A DNA stretch of 64,000 bases from Ruegeria sp. HKCCA6707 (GTDB taxonomy: Bacteria > Pseudomonadota > Alphaproteobacteria > Rhodobacterales > Rhodobacteraceae): positions 62,001 to 126,000 of the forward strand of contig NZ_WQEG01000006.1 in NCBI RefSeq assembly GCF_013033515.1, given 5' to 3'. Shown one piece after another: positions 26,449 to 35,417 of this stretch. The position numbers and the translations under genes are program-made. Position 1 is the first letter of the stretch, and each line of letters starts with the position of its first letter. The notes beneath the pieces are model-generated. The model did not search any database and was not told the origin of the DNA. It worked only from the letters and a program-made list of their open reading frames with translations.

Positions 26449-27272
26449 GACGTCTCCAAGATGGTGTGAATCAGGTCGACTGCCTGCGGTTCGTCCAGAA
26501 ACGGCACATGGCCGCGATCTGGTATCTCGACCGACCGCAGGCCGGGATGTCTTTGGTGCATTTCGACCAGAGTGTCTGGGCTCAGCAGGTCGGAGTTCTG
26601 CCCCCGTATCAGCCCGGTGGGGATGTCGCGCAGCGCCGCGAACAGCGGCCACAGATCCGGGGCCGGGCCAGCGGCAGATTGATCAAGCAGCGCATCACGC
26701 AGTTTGGGATCATATCGCAATTGCAGCCCGTCTGGTGTTTCCAGATACTGGTTTTCGGCCTGCGTGCGCCAGCGCTCAAGCGACACGCCGGGAAACCGCG
26801 CCTCCATCACCGATTGCAGGCCCGTAGCCGCCTCGTCATAGGTTTTTGCGGCAGGGCGTTTGCCCACATAGGTCATGATCAGGGCAAGACCATTCGGATC
26901 AATCACCGGGCCGACATCGTTCAGGATGACGCACGACAGGCGGGCGGGGTGGCTGGCCGCCAGCGCCATCGCGATCAATCCACCGCGCGAGGTGCCGAGG
27001 ATATTCACCTTTTCCAGTCCCAGATGATCCAGCAACTCGACCACGTCCTGAGATTCACGCAGAATGTTGTAGTTTGAATAGTCAGAGTCGAAATCCGATT
27101 GACCCCGCCCACGATAATCCATCGCGATCATCCGGTATTGGGCCAGATGCGGCGCGACAAAATCGAAATCGCGTACCGTGCGGGTCAGCCCGGCAAGACA
27201 CAGAACCGGCAGGCCTGTGCCCGCGTCCTCAAAATAAATCCGCATATTGTCGGATGTGGTGAAGTGCGGCAT
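26445..27272 (-). CDS. Alpha/beta hydrolase
   Basis: Hydrolase of 275 residues. The nucleophile elbow is I-L-G-T-S-R-G-G-L-I-A-M, with G-R-G-Q-S-D-F-D before it, an acid in the segment G-L-I-R-G-Q-N-S-D-L-L, and His in P-D-R-G-H-V-P-F-L-D. The S-R-G-G elbow is shared with haloalkane/fluoroacetate-dehalogenase-like and meta-cleavage hydrolases, but the substrate is unknown. I use ATG 27272, which overlaps the stop of the HAD gene by 4 bases. A longer reading upstream would only overlap that gene. It sits in a coupled trio with the HAD enzyme and the PLP dehydratase. Confidence 0.83.
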   Translation of the reverse strand: MPHFTTSDNMRIYFEDAGTGLPVLCLAGLTRTVRDFDFVAPHLAQYRMIAMDYRGRGQSDFDSDYSNYNILRESQDVVELLDHLGLEKVNILGTSRGGLIAMALAASHPARLSCVILNDVGPVIDPNGLALIMTYVGKRPAAKTYDEAATGLQSVMEARFPGVSLERWRTQAENQYLETPDGLQLRYDPKLRDALLDQSAAGPAPDLWPLFAALRDIPTGLIRGQNSDLLSPDTLVEMHQRHPGLRSVEIPDRGHVPFLDEPQAVDLIHTILETS

Positions 27273-27958
27273 CAGAGGCCTGCAAGTTGGGGGATCGTCG
27301 TGAGATCCGACAAAACATGTGCAGGCTTCCAGGGCAAGCGGTCCATCGGCTCGCCGGCGCGATTGACCCAGGCAGTTACAAACCCATACCCACTGGCACC
27401 GGCGGCGTCCCAGCCGTTTGAACTGACAAACAATACCTCGTCCCGGTTGCATTCGAACCGTTCCTGAACAAGGTCATAGACCCGCACATGCGGTTTGAAG
27501 ACACCAACAGTTTCCACCGACAGCACATCGTCAAGCACTTCGCCGATCCCCGCTGATTGCACAGCGCCCTCCAACATCGGAGGCGAGCCATTGGACAGGA
27601 TCGCTGTGTTCAGGCCACCGGCTTTCAGCGCCGATAACATGGCGGGCACTTCGGGATATGCCTGAAGCTCCCAATAGAGATCAAGAAGGCGTTGGCGTAG
27701 GGCATCGTCGCCCTCCAACCCGGTCGCCTCAAGCGCCCAGTCCAGACCATCCTGCGTGACGTCCCAGAAGTCGGCATGGGCGTCGGCGACCGCCCGCAAC
27801 CATGTGTATTGCAACTGTTTCAGACGCCAATGGTTGGCCAGCGTGGGCCAGGTGTCGCTCAGCGCCTCGTTCCCCGGCTCGGCTGCGGCTTGCCGAGCTG
27901 CAGCGGCCACATCGAAGAGCGTGCCGTAGGCGTCGAATACACATGTGGTGATTGCCAT
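27272..27958 (-). CDS. Haloacid dehalogenase, type II (HAD superfamily)
   Basis: Enzyme of 228 residues resembling (S)-2-haloacid dehalogenases, which hydrolyse 2-haloalkanoates to 2-hydroxy acids. The nucleophile loop is V-F-D-A-Y-G-T-L-F-D at residues 6-15. Motif II is L-S-N-G-S-P, motif III has the conserved Lys in G-V-F-K-P-H-V-R-V-Y, and motif IV is V-S-S-N-G-W-D-A-A-G-A. The S-S-N-x-W-D-A signature is specific to type II dehalogenases. I use ATG 27958 with A-G-G-A-G-G-A ahead of it. It is the first gene of the leftward run, divergent from the FKBP gene. Confidence 0.85.
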   Translation of the reverse strand: MAITTCVFDAYGTLFDVAAAARQAAAEPGNEALSDTWPTLANHWRLKQLQYTWLRAVADAHADFWDVTQDGLDWALEATGLEGDDALRQRLLDLYWELQAYPEVPAMLSALKAGGLNTAILSNGSPPMLEGAVQSAGIGEVLDDVLSVETVGVFKPHVRVYDLVQERFECNRDEVLFVSSNGWDAAGASGYGFVTAWVNRAGEPMDRLPWKPAHVLSDLTTIPQLAGL

Positions 27959-27987
27959 CTGATCCTCCTGTGGTCGCCGGAAAGTAA

Positions 27988-28032
27988 GCACAATGGTTCC
28001 GGGGGTTAAAGCCCAAAGGGTTTACATTGTGC
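27988..28032. promoter_or_regulatory. Widely spaced 8-bp inverted repeat in a divergent promoter gap
   Basis: GCACAATG (27988-27995) and CATTGTGC (28025-28032) are exact reverse complements separated by 29 bases. They lie between the leftward HAD-led catabolic genes and the rightward FKBP gene. The arrangement could hold a divergent promoter pair with one regulator half on each side. No regulator gene is adjacent. Confidence 0.35.
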
Positions 28033-28081
28033 ACGGGGCCACTAGGGTGCAGCGTTCCATTTTCTTCAGCCCGAGGCTTTC

Positions 28082-28510
28082 ATGACCACAATCAAAAAAG
28101 GCGATACTGTTCGCATCCACTACACCGGCACATTGCTGGACGGAAAAGTGTTCGACAGTTCGGAAGGCCGCGATCCGCTGGAATTTGCAGTCGGTTCAAG
28201 GCAGATCATTCCCGGTCTGGACACAGCGCTGCCCGGGATGGAAATTGGAGAGAAAAAGCGCGTCGAAGTACCCTGTGCCGAAGCCTATGGCCCAATCAAC
28301 CCGGCCATGCGCCAGCAAATCCCGCGCGAAGGCATTCCTGATGATATTCCGCTGGAACCAGGTACGCAGCTGCAGATTCAAACGCCGGACGGACAGGCCT
28401 TGCCTGTAACGGTGATGGAAGCGGATGAAGCCACGGTCACGCTCGATGCCAATCACGCGCTGGCCGGACAAGACCTGATCTTTGATATCGAGATCGTGTC
28501 CATCAACTGA
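28082..28510 (+). CDS. FKBP-type peptidyl-prolyl cis-trans isomerase (SlyD-like)
   Basis: Proline isomerase and folding helper of 142 residues. It opens with K-K-G-D-T-V-R-I-H-Y-T-G-T-L-L-D-G-K-V-F-D-S-S, the FKBP start, then P-L-E-F-A-V-G-S-R-Q-I-I-P-G-L-D-T-A-L-P-G-M, after which an insert-in-flap domain follows (from about residue 70), as in SlyD. The C-terminal strand A-L-A-G-Q-D-L-I-F-D-I-E closes the fold. The long His-rich metal tail of E. coli SlyD is missing. No signal peptide, so cytoplasmic. Confidence 0.9.
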   Translation: MTTIKKGDTVRIHYTGTLLDGKVFDSSEGRDPLEFAVGSRQIIPGLDTALPGMEIGEKKRVEVPCAEAYGPINPAMRQQIPREGIPDDIPLEPGTQLQIQTPDGQALPVTVMEADEATVTLDANHALAGQDLIFDIEIVSIN

Positions 28511-28517
28511 TAGGTCC

Positions 28518-28542
28518 GGGTCAGAGCCCTGGTATCTGACCC
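28518..28542. terminator. Hairpin between convergent genes, possible terminator
   Basis: GGGTCAGA and TCTGACCC form an 8-bp perfect stem with a 9-base loop. It lies between the FKBP stop (28510) and, overlapping, the stop of the leftward small gene. No clear T-run follows on either side, so intrinsic termination is uncertain. Confidence 0.35.
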
Positions 28543-28712
28543 AACACCGGCTCGGCTAATGACCGCATATGCGGATCAGTCATCAGAATGAACACGGCCA
28601 GCAATAGGACCAGCGAAAGCAACACGATACGCGCCCGACCCCCGCGAATTCCGGGCTTGGACTTCGCTGATACGCGCGTATTGTTTGCAAGGATTTGTTC
28701 AACTTTGCTCAT
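28521..28712 (-). CDS. Small single-pass membrane protein, unknown function
   Basis: Protein of 63 residues starting M-S-K-V-E-Q-I-L. A basic stretch (R-V-S-A-K-S-K-P-G-I-R-G-G-R-A-R) leads into one membrane helix (I-V-L-L-S-L-V-L-L-L-A-V-F-I-L) and a short tail. That topology suggests a cytoplasmic N-terminus. It lies 59 bases behind fabI on the other side of it, same strand (fabI stop 28772). I recognise no family. The longer frame from 28733 has a poorer start context. Confidence 0.55.
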   Translation of the reverse strand: MSKVEQILANNTRVSAKSKPGIRGGRARIVLLSLVLLLAVFILMTDPHMRSLAEPVLGQIPGL

Positions 28713-28771
28713 ATCCCATTCTCTGCCCGTCAATGATGGTCAAATCTGGGCAGAGGCGGGGAAAGTTGAGG

Positions 28772-29563
28772 TCACATGAAGTCGGGCTGTGGCATTCCAA
28801 GGACATGGAACCCGCCATCCACGCGGATGATTTCGCCCGAGGTGCAGGCGCCCGCATCTGAGGCAAGGTAGACGGCTGTACCACCCACGGCTTCCAGTGT
28901 GGCATTCGAACGCATCGGAGCGTTTTGGTCGCAGAACTTGTAGGTTTTGCGCGCGCCCCCAATCGCTGCTCCGGCCAGTGTTTTCATCGGGCCGGGCGAG
29001 ATCGCGTTCACGCGAATGCCGTCGGGGCCCAGATCATTGGCCAGATAACGGGTTGCCGATTCCAGAGCTGCCTTGGCCACGCCCATCACATTGTAATTCG
29101 GCACAACCTTGTTCGAACCCTGATAGGTCAGGGTCAGTAGCGTACCGCCGTTTTCCTGCATCATCGGATAGGCGCGACGCGCAACTTCGATGAAGGAATA
29201 GGCCGAGACATCCAGTGAATGTTTGAAATTCGCCCGCGTCGTGTTCAGAAACCGACCGGTCAGCTCGGATTTGTCCGAGAACGCGATGGCGTGAACCACA
29301 AAATCAATGGTTGGCCAGCGTGCTGAAAGTTCGCCAAACGCGCGATCCAGTGACGCATCATCTGTGACATCTGCATCCACCATGAAATCGCTGCCCAGGC
29401 TTTGAGCCAGAGGTTCCAGCCGCTTGCCAAAAGCTTCGCCCTGATAGGTGAAGGCCAGCTCTGCTCCTGCCTCGTGCATGGCTTTGGCGATGCCCCAGGC
29501 GATCGAGCGGTCATTGGCCACGCCCATGATGAGGCCGCGTTTACCCTTTAGAAGATCCGACAT
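28772..29563 (-). CDS. fabI: Enoyl-[acyl-carrier-protein] reductase (NADH)
   Basis: Catalyses the last reduction of each fatty acid elongation cycle. The 263-residue SDR-like protein has G-L-I-M-G-V-A-N-D-R-S-I-A-W-G-I-A for NAD binding, the catalytic Tyr/Lys in Y-N-V-M-G-V-A-K-A-A-L-E, and I-S-P-G-P-M-K-T-L-A in the substrate loop. I use ATG 29563; a GTG at 29572 would add three residues and overlap the fabB stop. It is the third gene of fabA-fabB-fabI, a common roseobacter order in which fabA and fabB supply unsaturated chains. Confidence 0.95.
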   Translation of the reverse strand: MSDLLKGKRGLIMGVANDRSIAWGIAKAMHEAGAELAFTYQGEAFGKRLEPLAQSLGSDFMVDADVTDDASLDRAFGELSARWPTIDFVVHAIAFSDKSELTGRFLNTTRANFKHSLDVSAYSFIEVARRAYPMMQENGGTLLTLTYQGSNKVVPNYNVMGVAKAALESATRYLANDLGPDGIRVNAISPGPMKTLAGAAIGGARKTYKFCDQNAPMRSNATLEAVGGTAVYLASDAGACTSGEIIRVDGGFHVLGMPQPDFM

Positions 29564-29568
29564 CACAT

Positions 29569-30798
29569 TCACCCGTTATATTTCGAAAGGATCATGGATC
29601 CGTTGGTTCCGCCAAAGCCAAAGCTGTTGGTCATTACACTGTCCAGTCCCGCGTTTTCTTTTAGTTCCGTCGCCACTTCGCCCGGCAGGATACCTTCTGC
29701 GAGCGTTTCGACATTGATCGACGGCGTAATAAAGTCATTGTCCAGCATCAGCAGGCAGAAGATGGCTTCAAGCGCCCCTGCCGCGCCCTGCGCATGGCCC
29801 GTCATCGACTTGGTTGATGAGATCGGGGGTACGTTGCCTTCACCGAAGATGCGGCGCACAGCTTCCACCTCGCCAACATCGCCCACAGGGGTCGAGGTGC
29901 CATGGGCGTTGATATACCCAACCTTGCGCCCTTCCGGCAGGGTGGACATGGCCAGCCGCATCGCGCGTTCGCCGCCTTCGCCCGATGGGGCCACCATGTC
30001 GTGCCCGTCCGAAGTTGCAGCATAGCCGGTTACTTCTGCATAAATCTTGGCCCCACGGGCCAGCGCGTGTTCAAGGTCTTCCAGAACAACAATGCCACCA
30101 CCGCCCGAGATGACGAATCCGTCGCGGTTCTGGTCGAACGCGCGCGAGGCTTTTTCGGGTGTATCATTGTATTTCGATGACATCGCACCCATCGCGTCAA
30201 ACAGGCAGGACAGGGTCCAGTCCAGCTCTTCGCCGCCGCCCGCGAACATAACGTCTTGCTTGCCCAACATGATCTGTTCTGCCGCGTTGCCGATGCAATG
30301 CAGCGAAGTCGAGCAGGCTGATGTGATAGAGTAGTTGATACCCTTGATCTTGAACGCCGTCGCAAGGTTGGCGGAAATGGTCGAGCACATGCATTTCGGA
30401 ACCGCAAAAGGCCCTATCCGCTTTGTCGCCCCGTTCTTGAGCACGGTCTGATGTGCAGTGAGCATAGCACTTGTCGACGGCCCGCCGGATCCGGCCACAA
30501 GACCGGTACGCGGGTTCACGACCTGATCCTCGGTCAGGCCAGCATCTGCAATCGCCTGAGACATCGCGATATAGGCATAAGCTGCACCTGGGCCCATGAA
30601 GCGCAAAGTGCGCTTGTCTATGTGTTCGGTGACGTCGATCTTCAGCGATCCGGCAATCCGGCTGCGAAAGCCATGCTCGATCATCTGTTCATTGGCCTCA
30701 ATGCCAGATTTCCCGGCTTTGAGGGAGGCCAGCACCTCATCGGCATTGTTCCCGATAGCGGACACAACACCCAAACCGGTGACAACTACTCGACGCAT
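29569..30798 (-). CDS. fabB: Beta-ketoacyl-ACP synthase I
   Basis: Condensing enzyme of 409 residues needed for elongating unsaturated acyl chains. The catalytic Cys is in [11 protein letters not shown], and the two His in [11 protein letters not shown] and [11 protein letters not shown]. The start [12 protein letters not shown] is standard. It lies 31 bases after fabA and its stop abuts fabI. Being coupled to fabA argues for FabB rather than FabF. Confidence 0.95.
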   Translation of the reverse strand: MRRVVVTGLGVVSAIGNNADEVLASLKAGKSGIEANEQMIEHGFRSRIAGSLKIDVTEHIDKRTLRFMGPGAAYAYIAMSQAIADAGLTEDQVVNPRTGLVAGSGGPSTSAMLTAHQTVLKNGATKRIGPFAVPKCMCSTISANLATAFKIKGINYSITSACSTSLHCIGNAAEQIMLGKQDVMFAGGGEELDWTLSCLFDAMGAMSSKYNDTPEKASRAFDQNRDGFVISGGGGIVVLEDLEHALARGAKIYAEVTGYAATSDGHDMVAPSGEGGERAMRLAMSTLPEGRKVGYINAHGTSTPVGDVGEVEAVRRIFGEGNVPPISSTKSMTGHAQGAAGALEAIFCLLMLDNDFITPSINVETLAEGILPGEVATELKENAGLDSVMTNSFGFGGTNGSMILSKYNG

Positions 30799-30829
30799 AG
30801 GCGTGCTCCTTATTTCAGGCCGGTCCGCC

Positions 30830-31339
30830 TCAGGCGTCGGACAGAACGACTCTCATGTCTTTGACGTCATAAATCATTTCACCGTCGGCTTCGACAATAC
30901 CATCCGCCACGCCCATCGTCAGGCGGCGAGTCTGGATCGCTTTTTTGAAATCAATTTTATACGTCAGCATCTTGCGATCCGGGCGAACCATACCGGTCAG
31001 CTTGACCTCACCCACGCCAACCGCCATGCCGCGCCCCTGCCAGCCGCGCCAGCCCAGGTTGAAACCGGTCAGCTGCCACAAACCGTCCAGGCCAAGGCAG
31101 CCGGGCATGATCGGGTTGCCGGGGAAATGGCAGTCAAAGAACCAAAGATCCGGAGTGATGTCGAATTCGGCCAGAACATGGCCTTTGCCATGCGCGCCAC
31201 CATCATCGGAAATCTCGGTGATACGGTCCATCATCAGCATGGGCGGGGCGGGCAACTGCGCATTGCCAGGGCCAAAAAGCTCGCCGCGGGCGCATTTCAG
31301 CAGATCATCCTTGTCAAAGCTGCTCGGGAATTGAGCCAT
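30830..31339 (-). CDS. fabA: 3-hydroxydecanoyl-ACP dehydratase/isomerase
   Basis: Dual dehydratase and trans-2/cis-3 isomerase that commits chains to unsaturation. The 169-residue hot-dog protein has the catalytic His in [15 protein letters not shown] and the Asp/Gln helix [18 protein letters not shown] near the start is also typical. First gene of the fab operon, divergent from irr across 191 bases. Confidence 0.96.
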   Translation of the reverse strand: MAQFPSSFDKDDLLKCARGELFGPGNAQLPAPPMLMMDRITEISDDGGAHGKGHVLAEFDITPDLWFFDCHFPGNPIMPGCLGLDGLWQLTGFNLGWRGWQGRGMAVGVGEVKLTGMVRPDRKMLTYKIDFKKAIQTRRLTMGVADGIVEADGEMIYDVKDMRVVLSDA

Positions 31340-31455
31340 TCTTGCCGCCTCTCCTGCCAGGGGTCCGTTTGTTTTATCTCGCCTCGTCTAGCACCCGTAT
31401 GCAAGGTCCTGCAAGAGCAGCAACGCCATTACATGCGACGCTAAGTGCATTCCCT

Positions 31456-31474
31456 GAGAATGATTTTCATTTGA
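31456..31474. promoter_or_regulatory. Fur-box-like sequence upstream of irr
   Basis: GAGAATGATTTTCATTTGA agrees with the classical 19-base Fur box at 13 positions and has the inner ATGATnnTCAT symmetry. It lies 57 bases before the irr ATG, in the divergent fabA/irr gap. In Rhodobacterales the Fur orthologue is mostly Mur (manganese), so Mur or Irr itself could bind. Not a match to the Irr ICE motif. Confidence 0.4.
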
Positions 31475-31491
31475 AATCACCAAGGGAAGGT

Positions 31492-31505
31492 CTCTATATA
31501 TAGAG
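31492..31505. promoter_or_regulatory. 14-bp perfect palindrome in the irr promoter
   Basis: CTCTATATATAGAG is fully self-complementary and ends 25 bases before the irr start codon. Its TATATA core could also be the -10 element, so a protein bound here would block the promoter. Confidence 0.4.
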
Positions 31506-31530
31506 TTAGCAAGAAACGGGTATCGGAACT

Positions 31531-31950
31531 ATGACACCTCAAAGCCGTGAGATAGCGACAAATTGGCTGACAGGCGCCGGTCTGCGTCCGACGCGACAGC
31601 GTGTGGCCTTGGCCGAGCTTTTGGTCGGTGACGGTTTGCACCGGCATGTCACCGCAGAAAGCCTGTTTGAATCGGCCAAGGAAAATGGCGATGCGGTGTC
31701 ACTGGCTACGGTCTATAACACTTTGCGTGCGTTCTGTGATGCGGGCGTTTTGCAAGAGATCACGGTGGACGGGTCGAAAAGCTATTTCGACACCAACACA
31801 CACGATCACCCGCATTTCTTCTGGGAAGATGATGGACGGCTCAGCGATGCGCCATCGGATGAGTTGGTGATCCAAAGCCTGCCCGAAGCCCCACATGGGC
31901 TTGAGATCGCGTCCGTCGATGTCGTGATCCGTCTGCGCAAAAAGAAGTAA
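31531..31950 (+). CDS. irr: Iron response regulator Irr, Fur family
   Basis: Transcription factor of 139 residues that in alphaproteobacteria controls iron and heme genes according to heme status. The DNA-binding part has G-L-R-P-T-R-Q-R-V-A-L-A-E-L-L and S-L-A-T-V-Y-N-T-L-R-A-F, the Fur recognition helix. The sensor part includes Y-F-D-T-N-T-H-D-H-P-H-F-F, the His-rich heme/metal region of Irr. The N-terminal Cys-Pro heme motif known from Bradyrhizobium is absent, as usual for Rhodobacterales. Located divergently from fabA, a conserved neighbourhood. Confidence 0.9.
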   Translation: MTPQSREIATNWLTGAGLRPTRQRVALAELLVGDGLHRHVTAESLFESAKENGDAVSLATVYNTLRAFCDAGVLQEITVDGSKSYFDTNTHDHPHFFWEDDGRLSDAPSDELVIQSLPEAPHGLEIASVDVVIRLRKKK

Positions 31951-32128
31951 TCCAGCTTTTTCATGATGCGCCCACGTGTTTGCGGTGGTTAGCCGTGGCG
32001 AAATAAGCTGCATTTCAAAACGCGTGTGCTGAACGCAGTTCCGGCAATGTGCGCCAGATCAAAAATAAGATTTGATCAGTTGGTATTTTCCCGTGCAGAA
32101 GAGGGCAAACTGCTTCGGAGACTCTGCC

Positions 32129-32926
32129 ATGCCTCACCCCTTGGTCACGCAAGACATGATCGAAAGCTACCAGTCTGACGGTGTGGTGCTGGTCAAGGGC
32201 CTTTTTGCGGATCATGTCGATACATTGCGCAAAGGGGTCGCGGCCAACATGGCCGCGCCGGGCCCTTATGCATCGGACAACAAGAAGCAGGGTGAGACAG
32301 GCCTATTTTTCGACGACTATTGCAACTGGTCGCGTATTCCTGAATTCCGTCAGGTGGTTGAAAACTCTGCCGCTGCCGAGGTTGCTGCCGAGTTAATGCA
32401 ATCGCGCAGTGTTCAGATGTTCCATGATCACGTGCTGGTCAAAGAGCCCGGCACCTCGATGGCCACACCATGGCATCAGGACGGGCCCTACTACTTCGTC
32501 GAAGGTCGACAGACGATCAGTTTCTGGTCTCCACTGGATCCGGTCAAGCAGGCCACGTTGCGCTGCGTTGCGGGGTCTCACCTTTGGGACAAAGAAGTGC
32601 TTCCGACCCGCTGGGTTTCCGAGGAAGGGTTCTTTGCTGACGAAGGTCAGTACATTCCGGTTCCCGACCCGGATGCCGAGGGAATGCGCGTGGTCGAGTT
32701 CGAGATGGAGCCGGGTGATGCTGTTGCTTTCAACTATCGCACGCTGCACGGGGCACGCGGCAACCAATCTGAAAGCCGCCGCCGCGCCTTTTCCCTGCGC
32801 TTGGTCGGGGATGATGCACGCTATGTCGAGCGCCCGGGCCGCACCTCACCGCCATTTCCAGGGCATGACATGATCCCCGGCCAACGCCTGCGCGAAGACT
32901 GGTTTCCGATTCTTTTGCAGCGCTAA
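32129..32926 (+). CDS. Phytanoyl-CoA dioxygenase (PhyH) family protein
   Basis: Fe(II)/2-oxoglutarate oxygenase of 265 residues. Iron ligands are visible: T-P-W-H-Q-D-G-P-Y-Y gives H-x-D, and the distal His is in T-L-H-G-A-R-G-N. The Arg for 2-oxoglutarate follows in R-R-R-A-F-S-L-R. Substrate unknown; bacterial relatives hydroxylate osmolytes, phosphonates or lipids. I use ATG 32129 with G-G-A-G upstream; the open frame begins 57 bases earlier without support. It stands alone, converging on the gene at 32943. Confidence 0.85.
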   Translation: MPHPLVTQDMIESYQSDGVVLVKGLFADHVDTLRKGVAANMAAPGPYASDNKKQGETGLFFDDYCNWSRIPEFRQVVENSAAAEVAAELMQSRSVQMFHDHVLVKEPGTSMATPWHQDGPYYFVEGRQTISFWSPLDPVKQATLRCVAGSHLWDKEVLPTRWVSEEGFFADEGQYIPVPDPDAEGMRVVEFEMEPGDAVAFNYRTLHGARGNQSESRRRAFSLRLVGDDARYVERPGRTSPPFPGHDMIPGQRLREDWFPILLQR

Positions 32927-32942
32927 AGGGTACGATTCCTGT

Positions 32943-33803
32943 TCAAAACCACTGACCGGGCTCCATCAGTCCCAGATCCAGCAACTGATCCGACCGCCAT
33001 TCAAACGGGATCGAGTTGCTCCAGAGAAAGCTTGGGATGTCGAAGGTCGACCCGGCATTCGACTTGAGCGCTTTGGCCGCTCGGAATGAGCAGATTGCAG
33101 CTGTCATATTGTGATGCCACGGGCAGGCGTAGGTGTTGTATTCCGGCTCATTAAACGTGTGGTCGGGCAGGATCTTGAGGCCTTTTCGGGCTTTGAAGAG
33201 ACCGATCCGGTCGATTCGCCGCCGCTCATACGGGATGTGGTCTTCAAACCGCCACCGTAGGCCGCCTGACATGTCCAATTGACGCTCGAGCGGTTGACCA
33301 GTGCCGTCGTGGCGGGTGTGGGCATAATAGCCGGTCTTGTCCATCATCGCCTGATCCGTGGCGACACCGTTGGGATGGGCCTGCAAGTCGCCAGCGTATA
33401 GGTCGACCACATGGGTCATCATCGCGTTGCGGCGCTCTTCGGTATGAAAGGCCAGCATTTCCCCGATGCTGCGAGACTCGCAATACGGGTAGAACAGGTA
33501 TTCGGCGTTGTAGGCGTAATGTATCCACTGCCCCAAGGCCGCAGAGATGATCTGATTTATCGTGTCGAAAACGACCGATCGCGGCGTGCAGGTCAGGGTG
33601 ACCCGATGAACCTGAGCGTTCAGATCTTCGGCCAGATCGAAGGCATCAGGCATAAAGACGGTAATGGATTTGAACCCCAGCTTGAGATAGTGGCGCAGGG
33701 TGCTGTCGAGTTCGACAGTGTCTTCGGCAAAAATCAGGGCCAAGGGGCCTTTTGCCAGCGCCTGACCTGACCTGAGATAATCCGCGAGCGTTGGGTAATG
33801 CAT
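32943..33803 (-). CDS. Hypothetical protein, possibly family 2-like glycosyltransferase
   Basis: Protein of 286 residues without a confident family. The start (L-A-L-I-F-A-E-D-T, then [15 protein letters not shown]) and the [20 protein letters not shown] segment recall GT-A type glycosyltransferases in which a W-x-x-x-x-D-x-D-E-F stretch binds the metal. Here the acidic D-x-D is replaced by N-A-E-Y. A second half rich in His, Tyr and Trp (Y-A-C-P-W-H-H-N) follows. I chose ATG 33803, where M-H-Y-P-T-L begins. Divergent from miaB across 122 bases. Confidence 0.5.
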   Translation of the reverse strand: MHYPTLADYLRSGQALAKGPLALIFAEDTVELDSTLRHYLKLGFKSITVFMPDAFDLAEDLNAQVHRVTLTCTPRSVVFDTINQIISAALGQWIHYAYNAEYLFYPYCESRSIGEMLAFHTEERRNAMMTHVVDLYAGDLQAHPNGVATDQAMMDKTGYYAHTRHDGTGQPLERQLDMSGGLRWRFEDHIPYERRRIDRIGLFKARKGLKILPDHTFNEPEYNTYACPWHHNMTAAICSFRAAKALKSNAGSTFDIPSFLWSNSIPFEWRSDQLLDLGLMEPGQWF

Positions 33804-33925
33804 TGCCTGTTTTTGATTTCGTCTTGCTGGAACTTTCCGCCAAATTCGGGTATCCGCGCCAGCATTGCAAGCGGCGTTCGTTACGTATAGACGACGCCGG
33901 TCGCGCGAACGCAAAGGCTGGTCCC

Positions 33926-35245
33926 ATGTCCGAACCCAAAAAGCTGTTTATCAAGACCTATGGCTGTCAGATGAATGTCTATGACAGCGAACGCATGGCC
34001 GAAGCGCTGGGCGGGCAGGGATATGTTGAGACCAAATCACCTGACGATGCGGATATGATCCTGCTCAACACCTGTCATATCCGCGAAAAAGCTGCGGAAA
34101 AGGTGTATTCCGAACTGGGCCGCTTCAAAGGTCTGAAGGCCGAGAAACCGGATCTGAAGATCGGGGTTGCGGGCTGTGTGGCTCAGGCCGAGGGGCAAGA
34201 GATCATGCGTCGCCAGCCACTGGTTGATCTGGTGGTGGGGCCGCAAAGCTATCACCGTCTACCCGAGATGGAGGCCAAGACGCGCACTGGCGAAAAGGCT
34301 CTGGACACGGATTTCCCCGAAGAAGACAAGTTCGAAAAGCTCAAGAACCGTCCCAAGGCCAAGCGCGGCCCGACGGCGTTTCTGACCGTGCAGGAAGGTT
34401 GCGACAAGTTTTGCGCCTTCTGCGTTGTGCCTTATACTCGCGGGGCCGAGGTCAGCCGCCCGGCCGATCGCATCATTCGCGAAGCGCAGGATCTGGTGGA
34501 ACGCGGAGTGCGCGAGATCACTCTGCTCGGGCAGAACGTGAACGCATATCACGGGGCCGGACCGAATGGGGACATGACGCTGGCTGGCTTGATTTGGGAG
34601 CTCAACAAGGTCGACGGGCTTGAACGGATCCGGTTCACCACGTCGCATCCCAATGACATGACCGATGACCTGATCGAGGCGCACGGAACCTGTGACAAGC
34701 TGATGCCCTATCTGCATCTGCCGGTGCAATCTGGTTCGGACCATATTCTCAAGCGTATGAACCGCAGCCATACCGCAGAAAGCTATCTGCGTCTGATTGA
34801 ACGCATTCGCGCAGCGCGGCCCGATATCTTGATGTCCGGGGACTTCATCGTTGGTTTCCCAGAAGAAAGCGACGCGGATTTTCAGGCAACCTTGGATCTG
34901 GTCGATGAGGTGCAGTACGGCTATGCATACTCGTTCAAATACTCGACCCGCCCAGGCACACCTGCGGCAGAACGGCCACAGGTCGATCCGCAAGTGGCGG
35001 ATGAACGCCTGCAACGCTTGCAAGCCCTGATCACCCGCGATCAGCGCAAGATCCAGGACAGTATGGTGGGTCGAAACGTGCATGTTCTGTTTGAAAAACC
35101 CGGGCGCCAACAGGGGCAAATGGTTGGAAAATCGGAATATCTGCACGCAGTTCATGTGGCGGATGCCGATGTGGCCGTTGGCGCTTTGCGTGAGGTACGG
35201 ATCACGTCATCGGGTGCAAACTCGCTTGCGGGCGAGTTGGTTTGA
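33926..35245 (+). CDS. miaB: tRNA-2-methylthio-N6-dimethylallyladenosine synthase
   Basis: Radical SAM methylthiotransferase that modifies A37 of tRNAs. The 439-residue protein starts with the N-terminal cluster domain ([24 protein letters not shown]). The radical SAM motif is C-D-K-F-C-A-F-C followed by V-V-P-Y-T-R-G. A C-terminal TRAM domain ends the chain. Start ATG 33926 gives M-S-E-P-K-K, the usual beginning; the frame is open further up without a ribosome site. Monocistronic by position. Confidence 0.96.
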   Translation: MSEPKKLFIKTYGCQMNVYDSERMAEALGGQGYVETKSPDDADMILLNTCHIREKAAEKVYSELGRFKGLKAEKPDLKIGVAGCVAQAEGQEIMRRQPLVDLVVGPQSYHRLPEMEAKTRTGEKALDTDFPEEDKFEKLKNRPKAKRGPTAFLTVQEGCDKFCAFCVVPYTRGAEVSRPADRIIREAQDLVERGVREITLLGQNVNAYHGAGPNGDMTLAGLIWELNKVDGLERIRFTTSHPNDMTDDLIEAHGTCDKLMPYLHLPVQSGSDHILKRMNRSHTAESYLRLIERIRAARPDILMSGDFIVGFPEESDADFQATLDLVDEVQYGYAYSFKYSTRPGTPAAERPQVDPQVADERLQRLQALITRDQRKIQDSMVGRNVHVLFEKPGRQQGQMVGKSEYLHAVHVADADVAVGALREVRITSSGANSLAGELV

Positions 35246-35417
35246 CACCCTATGATCCGTTGGGTCAGGCAAACTACATAATAAATTAATCCTTGATTTA
35301 GGACTTGGATTTATGGTCCGAGGTGGGCCAGCTTTTGAAAAGGCCGGTCTGTTATGAGCCTTTAATGAATAAAGCGGCGATCATCTGGTGGTGTCGACGC
35401 GGTGGAGGGTACGAGTA

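Noticed and set aside
34259-35155. A 298-residue open frame antisense to miaB
   Set aside because: It lies wholly inside a well-supported gene and its translation has no known motif.
35246-35417. Possible leader RNA before the outer membrane barrel gene
   Set aside because: The AT-rich stretch has short inverted repeats (TCCT/AGGA) but no stable or recognisable structure.
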